Source of the DNA: Candidatus Thioglobus sp. MED-G25
GTDB lineage: Bacteria; Pseudomonadota; Gammaproteobacteria; Arenicellales; UBA868
Direction of reading: 5' to 3'
NCBI GenBank assembly: GCA_002456995.1
Contig: NTKC01000009.1
Coordinates: 1 to 64,000, forward strand
Length of the DNA stretch: 64,000 bases
In this document: piece by piece, positions 36,699 to 47,115 of the stretch
Layout: every line of letters starts with the position of its first letter
How positions within the stretch are numbered: position 1 is the first letter of the stretch
Translations under genes and position numbers: made by a program
The notes under the pieces: model-generated
Databases searched by the model: none
Seen by the model: only the letters and a program-made list of their open reading frames with translations
What the model was told of the DNA's origin: nothing

Positions 36699-37478
36699 TT
36701 ATTGCCTGGTCGGCAGATACATTAATGGATTCACTGGTTTTCCATCTAGGCGGATCTCGAAATGTAACTTAACCGTTTCTGCACCAGTACTGCCCATGTG
36801 AGCGATTACCTGTTCCGCCTGCACTGAATCCCCTTCATCTACTATTAAGACACTGTTATGAGCATATGCACTGAGAAAATGTTCGTCGTGCTTGAGAATC
36901 AGCAGAAGCCCATAACCTCTTAAACCGGATCCAGCGTAGACAATCTTCCCCGCCGCTGCTGCCACCACTGGGCTACCCTCGATTCCAACTATGTCTATCC
37001 CGTTGTTACCTTCCGCCTCGGAAAACTGGCTGATAACACGACCAGCACTCGGCCATGACCATACTTTCCCCTGGCTTGCGATAGCGCCAGATGAACGCTG
37101 TTTAACCAAACTGCCTGAGTCTTTCTGGTCTTTCTCGACAAGCGGCTGTGCCTGTATTTCAGTATTCACCAACGCTTTGACGACCATACGTGACCCGTTT
37201 CCGCTGGGCTGTTCGGATGCCCTGGAAGGACCTAAGCGAATCTTCTGTCCCGGAGTCACCTGGTATGGCGGTCTTAATCTGTTCCAAAGTGCGACTTCAC
37301 GATAGTCCAACCCGAATTCCCATGCAATGGTATACAGTGAATCTCCCTCCATCACTATACGTGCTTGATATCTTGATTTTTTCGATGTCAGGTCGCTGAC
37401 TGGGATCACTGGATTGCCACCACAGCCGTTCAGCAATAAGGTTATTGATAGAGCAGCGGTTAGCTTGGCCAGTTTCAT
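36699..37478 (-). CDS. nlpD: Murein hydrolase activator NlpD (LysM-LytM lipoprotein)
   Basis: NlpD is an outer-membrane lipoprotein that activates amidase AmiC at the septum. The signal ends in the lipobox LLLNGC. A LysM domain follows (EGDSLYTIAWEFGLDYREVA) and the C-terminal half is a LytM/M23 fold. In it, NNGIDIVG replaces the metal-binding His with Asn, and the motif is degenerate as in E. coli NlpD, so it is an activator rather than an active peptidase. GLRGYGLLLILKH and KLHFEIRLDGKPVNPL match NlpD closely. It sits after yqaA and surE; rpoS, its usual downstream neighbour, is absent. Confidence 0.96.
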   Translation of the reverse strand: MKLAKLTAALSITLLLNGCGGNPVIPVSDLTSKKSRYQARIVMEGDSLYTIAWEFGLDYREVALWNRLRPPYQVTPGQKIRLGPSRASEQPSGNGSRMVVKALVNTEIQAQPLVEKDQKDSGSLVKQRSSGAIASQGKVWSWPSAGRVISQFSEAEGNNGIDIVGIEGSPVVAAAAGKIVYAGSGLRGYGLLLILKHDEHFLSAYAHNSVLIVDEGDSVQAEQVIAHMGSTGAETVKLHFEIRLDGKPVNPLMYLPTRQ

Positions 37479-37485
37479 GGTCTGG

Positions 37486-38061
37486 TTAACGCAGCAGAAA
37501 AAATAAAGCGACCAACAGGGCGATAATGGCCCACCCTAAAACATCGACATAGCGCCGGATAGCATTGACTAGATCTTCGTCGCTAGCAAAAAATGTACCT
37601 GCAAAATAGATGAACCCCGCAACAAGAAAGAACCGAGCACCCCTACCGATAATGGATGCCAAAACGAACAGCCCCAACGACATCCCCATCATGCCCGCAC
37701 TAATCGTAAAGATCTTATACGGTACGGGCGTAAACCCGGCTACAAGAATTATCCATATACCATAGTCTACAAACCACTGTTGTGCCTGTGCTAGGGTCTC
37801 TTGCGCGCCATATATTGTGACCAGCCATTCTCCGAACCCACCCAAGAAATACCCAAAAATTCCACCTGCGACCGACGCAACTGTCGTCAGACCCGCCAGA
37901 CGCCATGCACGTTTCCGGTTTCCAAGCACCATAGGTGCCAGCATGACATCCGGAGGAATAGGAAAGAAAGAAGATTCAGCAAAGGAAACAATGGCCAGAT
38001 ATTTTGATGCATGGCGATGTCGAGACAACCTGACGACCGAATCGTACAGACCTTTAAACAT
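37486..38061 (-). CDS. YqaA-like (DedA/VTT) membrane protein
   Basis: A 191-residue inner-membrane protein of the SNARE-associated/VTT (DedA-like) type, related to proteins thought to move lipid carriers. It shows FAESSFFPIPPDVMLAPMVL, GGIFGYFLGGFG, GFTPVPYKIFTISAG and a C-terminal hydrophobic helix, all typical of YqaA. It lies between surE and nlpD, where YqaA is found in many gammaproteobacteria. pcm, often next to it, is missing. Confidence 0.9.
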   Translation of the reverse strand: MFKGLYDSVVRLSRHRHASKYLAIVSFAESSFFPIPPDVMLAPMVLGNRKRAWRLAGLTTVASVAGGIFGYFLGGFGEWLVTIYGAQETLAQAQQWFVDYGIWIILVAGFTPVPYKIFTISAGMMGMSLGLFVLASIIGRGARFFLVAGFIYFAGTFFASDEDLVNAIRRYVDVLGWAIIALLVALFFLLR

Positions 38062-38074
38062 AGCAAGTTCGAAT

Positions 38075-38833
38075 CTAACGCTTAAGCTTTAAGTTTAGAG
38101 CCCACTCAGCTAAATACTCGTGCTGACTATGGTCTGTACTATCTATAAGCAACGGTGTTATGGAGACGTAGCCATCACTTACCGCTGAAAAATCTGTTCC
38201 AGGACTGCTATCCGCAGCACTGCCTATCGTCCCGATACGGTACTGCCTATAGTCGTCACTAACATTAATCTTGACTACAGGGTGAGATCGCGCCCGATAA
38301 CCCAAACGGGTAATTTTGTATCCATTAAGATCCCCCAGAGGCCTATCTGGCACGTTAACATTCAAAATAGTGCCAGAGGCCAAAGGACTAATCTTGAGTT
38401 CGGATATTATTGCAGAGACAACCTGCCCAGCCGTCCGATAGTGCTTAGGCTCACTACCTACCAATGAAACTGCCACCCCGGGATAGGTTAACCGACGTCC
38501 CTCCAGGGCCGCCCCTACAGTTCCCGAATAAAGTACATCATCACCCAGATTAGATCCTGAGTTGATTCCAGAAATCACCATATCCGGTTCATTGTCGAGC
38601 AGTCCGTTTAGTCCGATGTGAACGCAATCAACCGGAGTTCCATCTACAGCAAAGCATCGTTCGCCGGATGCCTTGACAGTAAGTACCTTACTAAGAGTTA
38701 AAGAACCGCTAGCGCCGCTTCTATTTTCGTTAGGAGCAACAATTGTGATCTCACCATGCTCTTTTGTGCTGTCAAAAAGAGCCTTCAGACCTGGAGCCTG
38801 ATAGCCGTCGTCATTACTCAGTAATATATGCAT
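38075..38833 (-). CDS. surE: 5'/3'-nucleotidase SurE
   Basis: SurE removes phosphates from nucleoside monophosphates and is linked to stationary-phase survival. The 252-residue protein has the metal-binding NDDGYQAPGL at the N-terminus, then NRSGASGSLTL and SGINSGSNLGDDVLYSGTVG, which define the active site. TPVDCVHIGLNG follows. It heads the surE-yqaA-nlpD run; the promoter should lie in the 150 bases shared with the divergent transporter gene. Confidence 0.97.
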   Translation of the reverse strand: MHILLSNDDGYQAPGLKALFDSTKEHGEITIVAPNENRSGASGSLTLSKVLTVKASGERCFAVDGTPVDCVHIGLNGLLDNEPDMVISGINSGSNLGDDVLYSGTVGAALEGRRLTYPGVAVSLVGSEPKHYRTAGQVVSAIISELKISPLASGTILNVNVPDRPLGDLNGYKITRLGYRARSHPVVKINVSDDYRQYRIGTIGSAADSSPGTDFSAVSDGYVSITPLLIDSTDHSQHEYLAEWALNLKLKR

Positions 38834-38986
38834 TTACATGTTTTTTAATCTAGATTAGGGCTAACTGACCCTAGAACAAAATCATAGGTCTAGAGTGTAT
38901 TATCTCAACTTCTGCTACTCCTGTGAATAACATTAATCGATGCCCACGAGTGTCATAACGAACCTCAGATATTATCCCTCCGTTAA

Positions 38987-40156
38987 ATGAAACCGTTCGA
39001 GAATCCCGAATACTATTCCGAGATACGACGGCTGACATTGATCGGTGGTGTGCTCGATCTGTTTCTTGGATTTGTCAAGGTGCTGGTTGGATACATCGGC
39101 AACTCACAGGCGCTTATCGCAGATGGCATACATTCTTTATCAGACCTGATAACCGATATCCTGGTTCTTGTCGCAACAAAACATAGTGCTCAAGCGGCCG
39201 ACGAGGGACACCCGTATGGTCACGACCGGATCCAGACTCTAGTCAGCCTGGCATTGGCCGGGTCATTAGGCATCATAGCCATTGTAATTGCCTGGGATGC
39301 TGTAATCAGAATTGTATCTCCTGAATCACTGTTACTGCCGGGATTTTGGCCATTGGCAGTAGCCGCTATCTCCGTTGTCTCAAAAGAGGGGTATTTTCAG
39401 TATGTTGTACGGCACCCCTCCGCCGCTACCTCGCGTATGTTGTATGCGAATGCCTGGCACAGTCGGTCAGATGCGCTATCCTCACTCGCAGTTATTGTGG
39501 GGGTTGGCGGAGTACTGGCTGGATTCGCCTGGGCAGACGCATTTGCCGCGATTGTGGTCGCTGGCCTGCTACTTGTTGTGGCTTACAGAATCGGTCGAGA
39601 AGGCGCTGAGGAACTCATAGATTCAGCAGCCTCTCCGGTTCTGAATGCAAATATGCGAAAGACCATCCTATCAATAGAAGGAGTAAGAGATTCACATGAG
39701 CTAAGGACTCGTCGGATGGCTGACAAAGTGCTTGCTGATTTGCATATACGAGTGGATCCTTTGATCAGCGTTTCTGAAGGCCACCGCATCGGTGATGAGG
39801 TAATGGATGCTCTAAAAACACGATTCCCAGAGGTTGGGGATGTGGTCGTACACATTGACCCGGAAGACGATATCGTGGGTGACGTTTACTCTAAACTACC
39901 TATGCGATCTGTAATCGTGGCAGAAATTAATACGAACCTTCATAAATTACAGAACAATTTTGACGCCCGATTCTCACTACAGCCGAAAAACATAGTCGTA
40001 CACTATCTCGATGATGGGTGTCAGATTGAAATCTGGATGACTATGCCTGATGAGGCAACCACCAGAGACTGCAGTCTTGCTTCGTCAACAATAAAGGATG
40101 CCCTTATGCGCATCGATAATATCGTCAGTGCCAGTGTTCTATTTTCCTCAAATTAG
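38987..40156 (+). CDS. Cation diffusion facilitator transporter
   Basis: A CDF-family metal/H+ antiporter of 389 residues. Six membrane helices cover about residues 15-210. The transport-site Asp/His residues are in ADGIHSLSDLITD (TM2) and AWHSRSDALSS (TM5). The C-terminal cytoplasmic domain (LRTRRMADKVLADLHIRVDP, HIDPEDD) is the zinc-sensing ferredoxin-like fold, with an extra C-terminal extension of about 90 residues. It exports Zn, Fe, Co or Mn; which one is not evident. It is divergent from surE. Confidence 0.94.
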   Translation: MKPFENPEYYSEIRRLTLIGGVLDLFLGFVKVLVGYIGNSQALIADGIHSLSDLITDILVLVATKHSAQAADEGHPYGHDRIQTLVSLALAGSLGIIAIVIAWDAVIRIVSPESLLLPGFWPLAVAAISVVSKEGYFQYVVRHPSAATSRMLYANAWHSRSDALSSLAVIVGVGGVLAGFAWADAFAAIVVAGLLLVVAYRIGREGAEELIDSAASPVLNANMRKTILSIEGVRDSHELRTRRMADKVLADLHIRVDPLISVSEGHRIGDEVMDALKTRFPEVGDVVVHIDPEDDIVGDVYSKLPMRSVIVAEINTNLHKLQNNFDARFSLQPKNIVVHYLDDGCQIEIWMTMPDEATTRDCSLASSTIKDALMRIDNIVSASVLFSSN

Positions 40157-40219
40157 TTGGCGCTGAGCCAAAACCGAACCCATAAGAGACGTGGTTTACC
40201 GCACTGCAATACCGAGCAG

Positions 40220-41476
40220 TTACATATCTAACAAGGTCGGAGCTTGAGCAAGTCGCTCAATCGTGACCTCATGAATTCTTCGCCTACTGGCACTTTTTAC
40301 CAGCACCTCAAAATCATCTAATGCAAAGGTTTCGCCCGTTATGGGTATACGCTCTGTATGGTCAAGAATCCATCGATTTATCGTATCCGTAGATTTGCCG
40401 GGAAGTTCAGTATCAAAATACTCTTCAATCAGTCTGACTTCCGCCGTGCCATCCACGCTTATCTTGTTCAGGCCTAACTCAACAAACTCAACAGGCTTTT
40501 GGTCACTTTCGTCATAAATTTCACCAACAAGTTCTTCGAGAAGATCCTCAAAGGTCACAACACCTTCCATGGTGCCATGTTCATCAACAACGATAGCCAT
40601 GTGTTGCTGTTCCTTTCGGAACCCGCTGATAGTATCTGTTACAGGCTGGGTATTGGGAACGAACTTTGCATCTCGACCGATTTCACCCACAGGGATCTGT
40701 GTTTGTTTGCTAATTACCGCGACCATAAGGTCTCTCAAATAGAGGATCTTCTGGATCTCATCGGGATCCTCAGCGAATAGCGGAATTCGACTATAGGGAG
40801 TTTCCTTGAGGTCTTCTAGCGCCTGGGATACTGGTCTACGTCCATCATAAGTAAAAACCTTATGCCGCGGTGTCATTACATCTGCTACGGTGAGGTCAGA
40901 TAAAGCAAAAGCCCTCTCGATCAAGACTCTTTCACCCTGCTCAATCGTTCCTTCTTCTTCCCCGTAGCCGACTATGCTGATAAGTTCTGATTCAGTTACC
41001 GTAGGGTCCTCTTCACTCGAAATGGCGGCTTTCCCCGCAACATCCGATATGACTTCAAATAAGCTAATCAGGGGATAAATGGTGCGTTGAAACCAGAGTA
41101 CTATAGGAGAGACAACCAGTGAAATCCTTTCCGAATAACGTGTTGCGAGACTCTTCGGCGTAATCTCTCCAAATATCAGGACCAGTACGGTAAGCACACC
41201 AACCGCGATTCCAGGTCCAATGCTCCCAAGGGTTCGGGTCGCGATCACTGTTGCTATCGCGGACGCGCCAATGTTCACGAGGTTATTGCCAATCAGGATA
41301 GCGATCAGCATCTTTTGAGGCTTGCTCTTTAATATGAATAGCGACCTGGCGCCTCGCCTTCGCTCTTTCAGTAGTGCTTTTGCTCTCCCTTTGGATAAGG
41401 CGATAAGGGCTGTTTCCGATGCTGAAAAAAAAGCAGAACAACACAGCAGAAGTACCAAACATATGCCGCCTAACAT
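40220..41476 (-). CDS. CNNM/CorB-type transporter (DUF21-CBS-CorC)
   Basis: An inner-membrane protein of 418 residues. The N-terminal DUF21 transmembrane domain has SASETALIAL and GNNLVNIGASAIAT, with PKSLATRYSE in the third helix region. Two CBS domains follow (VMTPRHKVFTYDG and YLRDLMVAVIS) with MAIVVDEHGTMEGVVTFEDL. A CorC-HlyC domain ends the protein. The family exports Mg or Co, or regulates magnesium. A 252-base intergenic stretch to ilvE holds only a 6-bp hairpin near 41697-41714. Confidence 0.93.
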   Translation of the reverse strand: MLGGICLVLLLCCSAFFSASETALIALSKGRAKALLKERRRGARSLFILKSKPQKMLIAILIGNNLVNIGASAIATVIATRTLGSIGPGIAVGVLTVLVLIFGEITPKSLATRYSERISLVVSPIVLWFQRTIYPLISLFEVISDVAGKAAISSEEDPTVTESELISIVGYGEEEGTIEQGERVLIERAFALSDLTVADVMTPRHKVFTYDGRRPVSQALEDLKETPYSRIPLFAEDPDEIQKILYLRDLMVAVISKQTQIPVGEIGRDAKFVPNTQPVTDTISGFRKEQQHMAIVVDEHGTMEGVVTFEDLLEELVGEIYDESDQKPVEFVELGLNKISVDGTAEVRLIEEYFDTELPGKSTDTINRWILDHTERIPITGETFALDDFEVLVKSASRRRIHEVTIERLAQAPTLLDM

Positions 41477-41728
41477 AATATCTGGCCCACGACGCTACGC
41501 AGACTTTCCAAAGACGGGGGTTCAGATTCTTCGTTTGCCGACTGTGATTCTTTCATTACGTGTCAAACAATAGGAAATAACTGGTAGCGTATCCACCGTG
41601 TTCGATAAGTAAAGACTGTAACATTACTGTAGTTTTGATGCTAAGTACCCAGCATAGGTCACCTGTAGGCCACTCTTCCTGTCAACAACCCGCGGGCGCC
41701 CAATACTGTTGGGCTAGGTTCTACAGCT

Positions 41729-42790
41729 TTACTCCAACGGAATCATCCAACTGTGGTGATCCTCGAGTTCACCGTGCTGGATACCGAGGATCCTATCGTA
41801 TAGCTTCGGGCACAAATTCCCTGGTTGCTCATCAGGAAAACACAGATTGTCGTCGTGATGGCGAATTCGTCCAATAGGAACCACCACCGAAGCTGTACCG
41901 GCTCCAAAAGCTTCATAGAGTTCACCTTCAATTTGGGCTTGAAATAACTCATCCATAGACAAACGACGTTCAGTAGCCGTGATGTCCATATCGCTGAGTA
42001 GCGTCAAAACGCTTTCACGGGTTACACCAGGTAGAATTGTTCCACTCAGATCTGGAGTAACTACCGAATCACCCAATCGAAAAAACATATTCATCTGTCC
42101 GGCCTCTTCCACATACCGGTGCTCTTGTCCATCCAGCCATAAAATCTGGTCAAAACCATCCTCGACACTGTCATTCATTGGCCTTAGTGTCACCGAGTAG
42201 TTACTAGCGGTTTTCGCGTAGCCCGTACCACCAAGGGGAGCTCTGGTGTATCGTTCTTCTGCTTTGAGATATAACGGCGACTTCACTCGTGCAAAATACT
42301 CACATACCGGCGACGTGAATATCAGTAATCGGTACTGCGATGCTGGTCGCACTGCCAGATGGGGCTCCGTTGCCATAAGCACGGGTCTAATATATAACGC
42401 CTCGCCTCTTCGAGATGGCGCCCAGTCTTGATCGAGCATCACAAGCTGTTTGATTGATTCTATGACGAGGGATTCGTCTGGTGCAGGTATACACAATCTA
42501 GTGCACGAAGCTGTTAAGCGCGCAGCATTTCGGTCAACCCTGAAAAGTCTGATCTTGTGATCATCCGTACCTCGAAAAGCCTTCAATCCTTCAAAAACTG
42601 TTTGGCCGTAATGCAGCGCTAACGCAGCCGGACTCATTTCAATGGGAGCGAATGGAACAATCGAAGGCTCTCCCCACGACCCATCCGAAAATTCACAGGT
42701 AACCATATGATCTGAAAAATAGTCACCAAACCCTAGATTTTTATAATCGACTTCTGCCAGTCGACTATTCTTCACGGACTTTATTTTCAT
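41729..42790 (-). CDS. ilvE: Branched-chain amino acid aminotransferase
   Basis: IlvE transaminates Ile, Leu and Val with 2-oxoglutarate. The 353-residue fold-IV PLP enzyme has the PLP lysine in GGTGYAKTASNYS, then RLGDSVVTPDLSGTILPGVT and AGTASVVVPIGRI, which fit the longer eukaryotic-like BCAT2 subgroup rather than the 309-residue E. coli form. It follows ytfJ with a 44-base gap on the same strand. Confidence 0.95.
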   Translation of the reverse strand: MKIKSVKNSRLAEVDYKNLGFGDYFSDHMVTCEFSDGSWGEPSIVPFAPIEMSPAALALHYGQTVFEGLKAFRGTDDHKIRLFRVDRNAARLTASCTRLCIPAPDESLVIESIKQLVMLDQDWAPSRRGEALYIRPVLMATEPHLAVRPASQYRLLIFTSPVCEYFARVKSPLYLKAEERYTRAPLGGTGYAKTASNYSVTLRPMNDSVEDGFDQILWLDGQEHRYVEEAGQMNMFFRLGDSVVTPDLSGTILPGVTRESVLTLLSDMDITATERRLSMDELFQAQIEGELYEAFGAGTASVVVPIGRIRHHDDNLCFPDEQPGNLCPKLYDRILGIQHGELEDHHSWMIPLE

Positions 42791-42834
42791 TGTTTCTTCA
42801 AGCTCTATCAGTATCCTGTCAGATTCAGTGATCT

Positions 42835-43380
42835 CTAATTAGATATTTGTAACCAGATCAGGGCTGTCAGATTTGCTACTTCTACTCCTGACAGTGCTCT
42901 GCCTTGATTGAATAGCAAATTCCCATTAGGGCCAAACACCAGCACATTATAACTATGATCAAGCAGCCCCCAACGCTCAACCAGAACTTTACTCTTGTCT
43001 GTAACATAAGTCGTACGGGGATATTTCTTTTGCTTCCTTTTAAGGATTTTTGTGATTAAGAATTTTGGTTTCCAGGTCGCCGCCAAGTTAGTGATCGCTA
43101 CGGATCTTATTTTTTCCGACGGATACTGTTCTTTGGCCAATGCTTCTTCAACATGTTCGTTAACCCTGATTTTGTCAGGATCAACATACATCAATATGTG
43201 GACTACCCCTTGCAGTTCAGAACTATTCCAACTGGTACCATCAAGCCTGCCCCCCACGTCGCCTGCCAACTGGATTAGAGGCGGTACCTGATTCAGCTCC
43301 AGATCGGCCTTAACCAGACTGCTGGCAACGAACAGTACGATCATGGTCGAGAATATCAGTTTATGTTTGTGTGTCATCAA
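42835..43380 (-). CDS. YtfJ-family periplasmic protein (thioredoxin-like)
   Basis: The first 25 residues form a signal peptide (LIFSTMIVLFVASSLVKA). The remaining 155 residues match the YtfJ family: GVVHILMYVDPDK, then KIRSVAITNLAATWKPKFLI, TTYVTDKSKVLVERWGL and VLVFGPNGNLLFNQGRAL. The fold is thioredoxin-like but without a CxxC, so no redox role is proven. Function unknown. It lies just upstream of ilvE. Confidence 0.88.
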   Translation of the reverse strand: MMTHKHKLIFSTMIVLFVASSLVKADLELNQVPPLIQLAGDVGGRLDGTSWNSSELQGVVHILMYVDPDKIRVNEHVEEALAKEQYPSEKIRSVAITNLAATWKPKFLITKILKRKQKKYPRTTYVTDKSKVLVERWGLLDHSYNVLVFGPNGNLLFNQGRALSGVEVANLTALIWLQISN

Positions 43381-43431
43381 ACTTGGAAACGAATCTGCAA
43401 AGCCTAATGTTTAATCGATCGCGACGAATTG

Positions 43432-43806
43432 TTATGACATGCCATTGCTATCCGGAAGAATCCGGAAGGATCCTAACGCACAGAATTCCTTGACCTGACT
43501 GACTATTTCTTGAGTGAGAAGAGAAAATTCACTTTCTAGAATGGTTTCAGATTCAACATAGTGCTGTAAGGCTGATGCAAGGCAATCTGAGAGAGCACAG
43601 GCGTCGACTTCAGTCGTCTTTTGAAAACTTGGGCTTTCGTATCCACCCGCCCAACCAGTCTTTTCAAAGCTCTTTAGCTCCACTAGTCCGAGGCCCGGAT
43701 CGATAGTTCCACAGGGTTCCCAGCCATGTTGGCTAGCGAGCGTCCTTAAATCGCTCCACTGATTATTTGTGATTGCTATAAACCGACCGCGGTGAGATCG
43801 AGACAT
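43432..43806 (-). CDS. Hypothetical protein downstream of tRNA-Pro
   Basis: I do not recognise this protein. The open frame runs back to 43947, but that part overlaps tRNA-Pro; the ATG at 43806 gives 124 residues beginning SRSHRGRFIAITNNQW. It has Cys residues in CGTID, CALSDCL and FCALG and no membrane segment. The tail is EFCALGSFRILPD. It is on the same strand as the tRNA, 97 bases downstream. Confidence 0.5.
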   Translation of the reverse strand: MSRSHRGRFIAITNNQWSDLRTLASQHGWEPCGTIDPGLGLVELKSFEKTGWAGGYESPSFQKTTEVDACALSDCLASALQHYVESETILESEFSLLTQEIVSQVKEFCALGSFRILPDSNGMS

Positions 43807-43902
43807 ACTCTTAAGTATCACAATGAATGTCTGCAGAGAGAGCGTCGTTGTCGATAACAATTTCTCAGCAACTCGTTCTACCTGTTGCTGATTGTTTAAA
43901 AA

Positions 43903-43979
<77 letters not shown>

Positions 43980-43998
43980 AGTAATACTTCCGACCAAG

Positions 43999-44358
43999 TT
44001 ACGATTGCAGGAGTTCCGAAATATCTGCAAGCTCCTCTATTACCTGACTATAGAGTTTCTTGTTTAGTCCTTTGCTGCTCTTTTGTTTTTCTTCTCGGAG
44101 TCGATTACTAGCACCACTGATCGTATAGCCCTCAATATAGAGTAGACGACGGATTGTTCTAATCAACTCGACTTCATGGCGTTGGTAATAGCGGCGATTA
44201 CCTCGACGCTTTACAGGCTGTAATTGTGGAAACTCTTGTTCCCAGTACCTTAGAACATGAGGCTTCACAGAGCAAAGCTCGCTTACTTCACCAATCGTAA
44301 AATATCTCTTTGCCGGGATCGGTGGGAGTTCCTCTGATGAGGGATCGAGCATAGTCAT
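43999..44358 (-). CDS. MerR-family transcriptional regulator
   Basis: The 119-residue protein has the MerR winged helix at the N-terminus: [20 protein letters not shown], then [20 protein letters not shown] and [18 protein letters not shown]. The short C-terminal part is the dimer helix without a metal-binding domain, so it is the small family often found after ihfA. Its ATG overlaps the ihfA stop by four bases. Ligand unknown. Confidence 0.95.
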   Translation of the reverse strand: MTMLDPSSEELPPIPAKRYFTIGEVSELCSVKPHVLRYWEQEFPQLQPVKRRGNRRYYQRHEVELIRTIRRLLYIEGYTISGASNRLREEKQKSSKGLNKKLYSQVIEELADISELLQS

Positions 44359-44681
44359 AGCACGTTCGACTCAGGCACTCTGTCTGATTCGGATAGATTG
44401 TTTTTGGCTATCCTATCCTTGACTTTCTGGCTTGCCTTATAGGTAACCACTCGCCGTGGGGTTACAGGCACCTCTTCACCAGTTTTGGGATTTCGTCCTG
44501 GTCGACTCTTTTTATCTCTAACGCTGAAACCACCGAATCCGGAAAGCTTTACTGATTCACCATTTTCTAATGATTCTCGAATCTTCTCGAAAAACAATTC
44601 GACAAATTCTTTAGCTTCCCGCTTGTTCAAGCCAAGTTGCTCAAACAACGTATTAGCGAGGTCTGCCTTGGTGACAGTCAT
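44355..44681 (-). CDS. ihfA: Integration host factor alpha subunit
   Basis: IhfA is a DNA-bending protein that works with IhfB. The 108-residue protein starts [20 protein letters not shown] and has [20 protein letters not shown] and [20 protein letters not shown], with the DNA-intercalating proline at the beta-arm tip. It follows pheT by 23 bases and is coupled to merR. E. coli has the same pheST-ihfA order. Confidence 0.98.
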   Translation of the reverse strand: MTVTKADLANTLFEQLGLNKREAKEFVELFFEKIRESLENGESVKLSGFGGFSVRDKKSRPGRNPKTGEEVPVTPRRVVTYKASQKVKDRIAKNNLSESDRVPESNVL

Positions 44682-44704
44682 CGTTCTACCCTTCCTTTGG
44701 CGAT

Positions 44705-47095
44705 CTATTTATCTCTGAGCTTCGAGCCCAGCTTTTTCTTTAGGCTGTCGAGAATCTCCTCCATAACCTTCTCGATATCCTGTTCCGTAAGATTGCGTGA
44801 AGTTCCTTTCAACGTCAACCCATAAGACAAAGATTTTTTGTTTTTTTCTAGCCCTGCGCCCTGATATACATCAAAGAGCTCGATTGAGTTCAACATTGTG
44901 CCACCAGATCCGATGATAACCTCTCTGACTTCGTCCGCTGGCGTAGCTATATCCACAGTTATTGAAAGATCACGGTTCACAGAAGGAAACTTTGGCATCG
45001 GGCTATAGGCTGGGAGATCACGGGCCGCTATGCATTGGGTATCTAATTCAAAAATGAATACTGTTTGTTCTAGGTCGAATGCTTTCATAACCTCTGGGTG
45101 GAGTCGCCCTAGCCATCCGACGACTTGGTTACCACGGGTTATCCTCGCGCTCTGGCCGGGATGAAGAGCGGGATGAACAGCAGGCTTGAACTCGGTTTTT
45201 AGCACCTTAGCAGCTAGTCTGAATATTCCTTCAACATCACCCTTGACATCATAAAAGTCTACCCCTCGGACATGGCTGTCCCAGCCCCTGCGAGAAGCAT
45301 CACCGGTTACGACCCCGGCAATTCTTTTGATTTCGGTTCGAGTGTTGATGTTGCCATGAAATACATTACCGGCTTCAAACAATCGGACCCGTCGCCATTG
45401 CCGACGGTAGTTAACAGCCAGCGCTTGCAGCAACCCCGGCCAGAGACTCGTACGCATGACCGACATGTTTGACGCGATCGGATTTTCCAGTGTGATGACG
45501 CGTGACGCTGGATCGACTAGTTTTTGAATTACTGGATCTACAAAACTGTATGTCATTATCTCCTGATAATCATTGTCAATAAGAAAATCAGTTAGCCGGT
45601 CAGTGGTTAGGCTCGACTCCCGGTCTGGCGTATAAGCGATGACACTCTTAGGTTCGCGTGTAGGTACATTGTCATAGCCAAATACCCGAACAACTTCCTC
45701 CACCAGATCGTGCTCTTCTTCAACGTCTGTTCTCCAACTCGGGGGAAGAACTTTCCAGCCTGCTTTTAGACTCCTGACTCTCATCCCCAGAGATTCGAGT
45801 ATGAACTTGACCCGCTTGTCCGGTATCGTGTGTCCCAACATCTTAATCAGACGCGCTCTGCGTAATGTGATGGGCATCGGAGAGCTCATATGGGATTCAC
45901 TGAGTTCCTGAAACACCGGACCTGGGTTACCCCCAACAAAAGCACTGATCAACTGAGTTGCACGCTCTATGGCAGTCCGTTGATGGACAGGATCTATTTT
46001 TCTTTCAAAGCGATACGAGGCTTCCGACTGAATCCCGTACTCTCGTGCTTTACGAGCGATAGCGCTGGGTCGAAAATAAGCTGCTTCGAGCATGATGGAA
46101 GTGGTCTGCCCATCAATACCTGATCTCATACCACCCATGATTCCAGCCATACCAAGGCTTTTGTTGGCATCTGCAATTATCAATGTTTCAGGTGTTAGTT
46201 GAATCGCTTTGCCATCAAGTAGATTTAGCGTTTCTCCCTTCCGTGAATGTCTGACGACAATTTTTTGTTTAATTTCATCTAAATCGAACGCATGCAATGG
46301 CTGCCCGAGTTCTAACATTACATAGTTGGTAATGTCGACAATGGCACCGACGCTTCGAAGACCGCAGCGCCTTAGCCGTTCGCGCATCCAATCTGGTGTC
46401 TTGGATTGCGAAACGATACCGTCGATTACTCTTCCAACATATCGCGGCGCATCTTTTGGTGCTCGTATTTCCAATTGAACAATCTGTTTACTTGTCGCCC
46501 TCACCGATTTGAAGGAAGGCCCGATAAGTTTTTTACCAGTTAGGGCATGCAACTCCCTCGCTATGCCTTGAATGCTGAGGCAGTCACCCCGATTCGGGGT
46601 AAGGTCGATATCAATTATGTGGTCATCAACCTGCAGATAATCGTTGAGTGTGCTGCCGGTTGGGGCATTTGAATCAAGTATAAGAACACCAGCAGAATTG
46701 TCTGTGCTGTAATCCAGATCCAGATCGTCTGCTGAACACAACATTCCTCGAGATTTCTGGCCGCCAAAGTCAGCGACACGAATGAGTTTTCCGCCGGGCA
46801 GAGAACTGCCAGGCATCGCCGCTACTACGCGGCTTCCCACTTCAACATTGGATGCTCCACAAACTATATCGACGTTTCGGCGTTGACCAACGTCAACCTC
46901 GCAAATCTTTAGATTACTATTACCAGGCAGATGTAACGAGGATACGATTTCAGCAACTCGGATTTTATTTGAAAAATCTGGGACCCTGGAAATGGAACCG
47001 ACTTCAAGCCCTGCATTTGTCAGCAATTCGGAAAGTTGCGGCAGATCCAAATCTACCTCTATCCATTCCCTCAGCCAGTTGAGACTGATAATCAT
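44705..47095 (-). CDS. pheT: Phenylalanyl-tRNA synthetase beta subunit
   Basis: PheT is the tRNA-binding half of the alpha2-beta2 enzyme. The 796-residue protein starts [14 protein letters not shown]. It contains the EMAP-like tRNA-binding domain ([14 protein letters not shown]), the B3/B4 editing domain ([20 protein letters not shown]), the B5 domain, the catalytic-like fold and the FDX-ACB C-terminal domain ([16 protein letters not shown]). It follows pheS by 20 bases. Confidence 0.98.
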   Translation of the reverse strand: MIISLNWLREWIEVDLDLPQLSELLTNAGLEVGSISRVPDFSNKIRVAEIVSSLHLPGNSNLKICEVDVGQRRNVDIVCGASNVEVGSRVVAAMPGSSLPGGKLIRVADFGGQKSRGMLCSADDLDLDYSTDNSAGVLILDSNAPTGSTLNDYLQVDDHIIDIDLTPNRGDCLSIQGIARELHALTGKKLIGPSFKSVRATSKQIVQLEIRAPKDAPRYVGRVIDGIVSQSKTPDWMRERLRRCGLRSVGAIVDITNYVMLELGQPLHAFDLDEIKQKIVVRHSRKGETLNLLDGKAIQLTPETLIIADANKSLGMAGIMGGMRSGIDGQTTSIMLEAAYFRPSAIARKAREYGIQSEASYRFERKIDPVHQRTAIERATQLISAFVGGNPGPVFQELSESHMSSPMPITLRRARLIKMLGHTIPDKRVKFILESLGMRVRSLKAGWKVLPPSWRTDVEEEHDLVEEVVRVFGYDNVPTREPKSVIAYTPDRESSLTTDRLTDFLIDNDYQEIMTYSFVDPVIQKLVDPASRVITLENPIASNMSVMRTSLWPGLLQALAVNYRRQWRRVRLFEAGNVFHGNINTRTEIKRIAGVVTGDASRRGWDSHVRGVDFYDVKGDVEGIFRLAAKVLKTEFKPAVHPALHPGQSARITRGNQVVGWLGRLHPEVMKAFDLEQTVFIFELDTQCIAARDLPAYSPMPKFPSVNRDLSITVDIATPADEVREVIIGSGGTMLNSIELFDVYQGAGLEKNKKSLSYGLTLKGTSRNLTEQDIEKVMEEILDSLKKKLGSKLRDK

Positions 47096-47115
47096 TGGAT
47101 GTTCATAGGTAGCTA

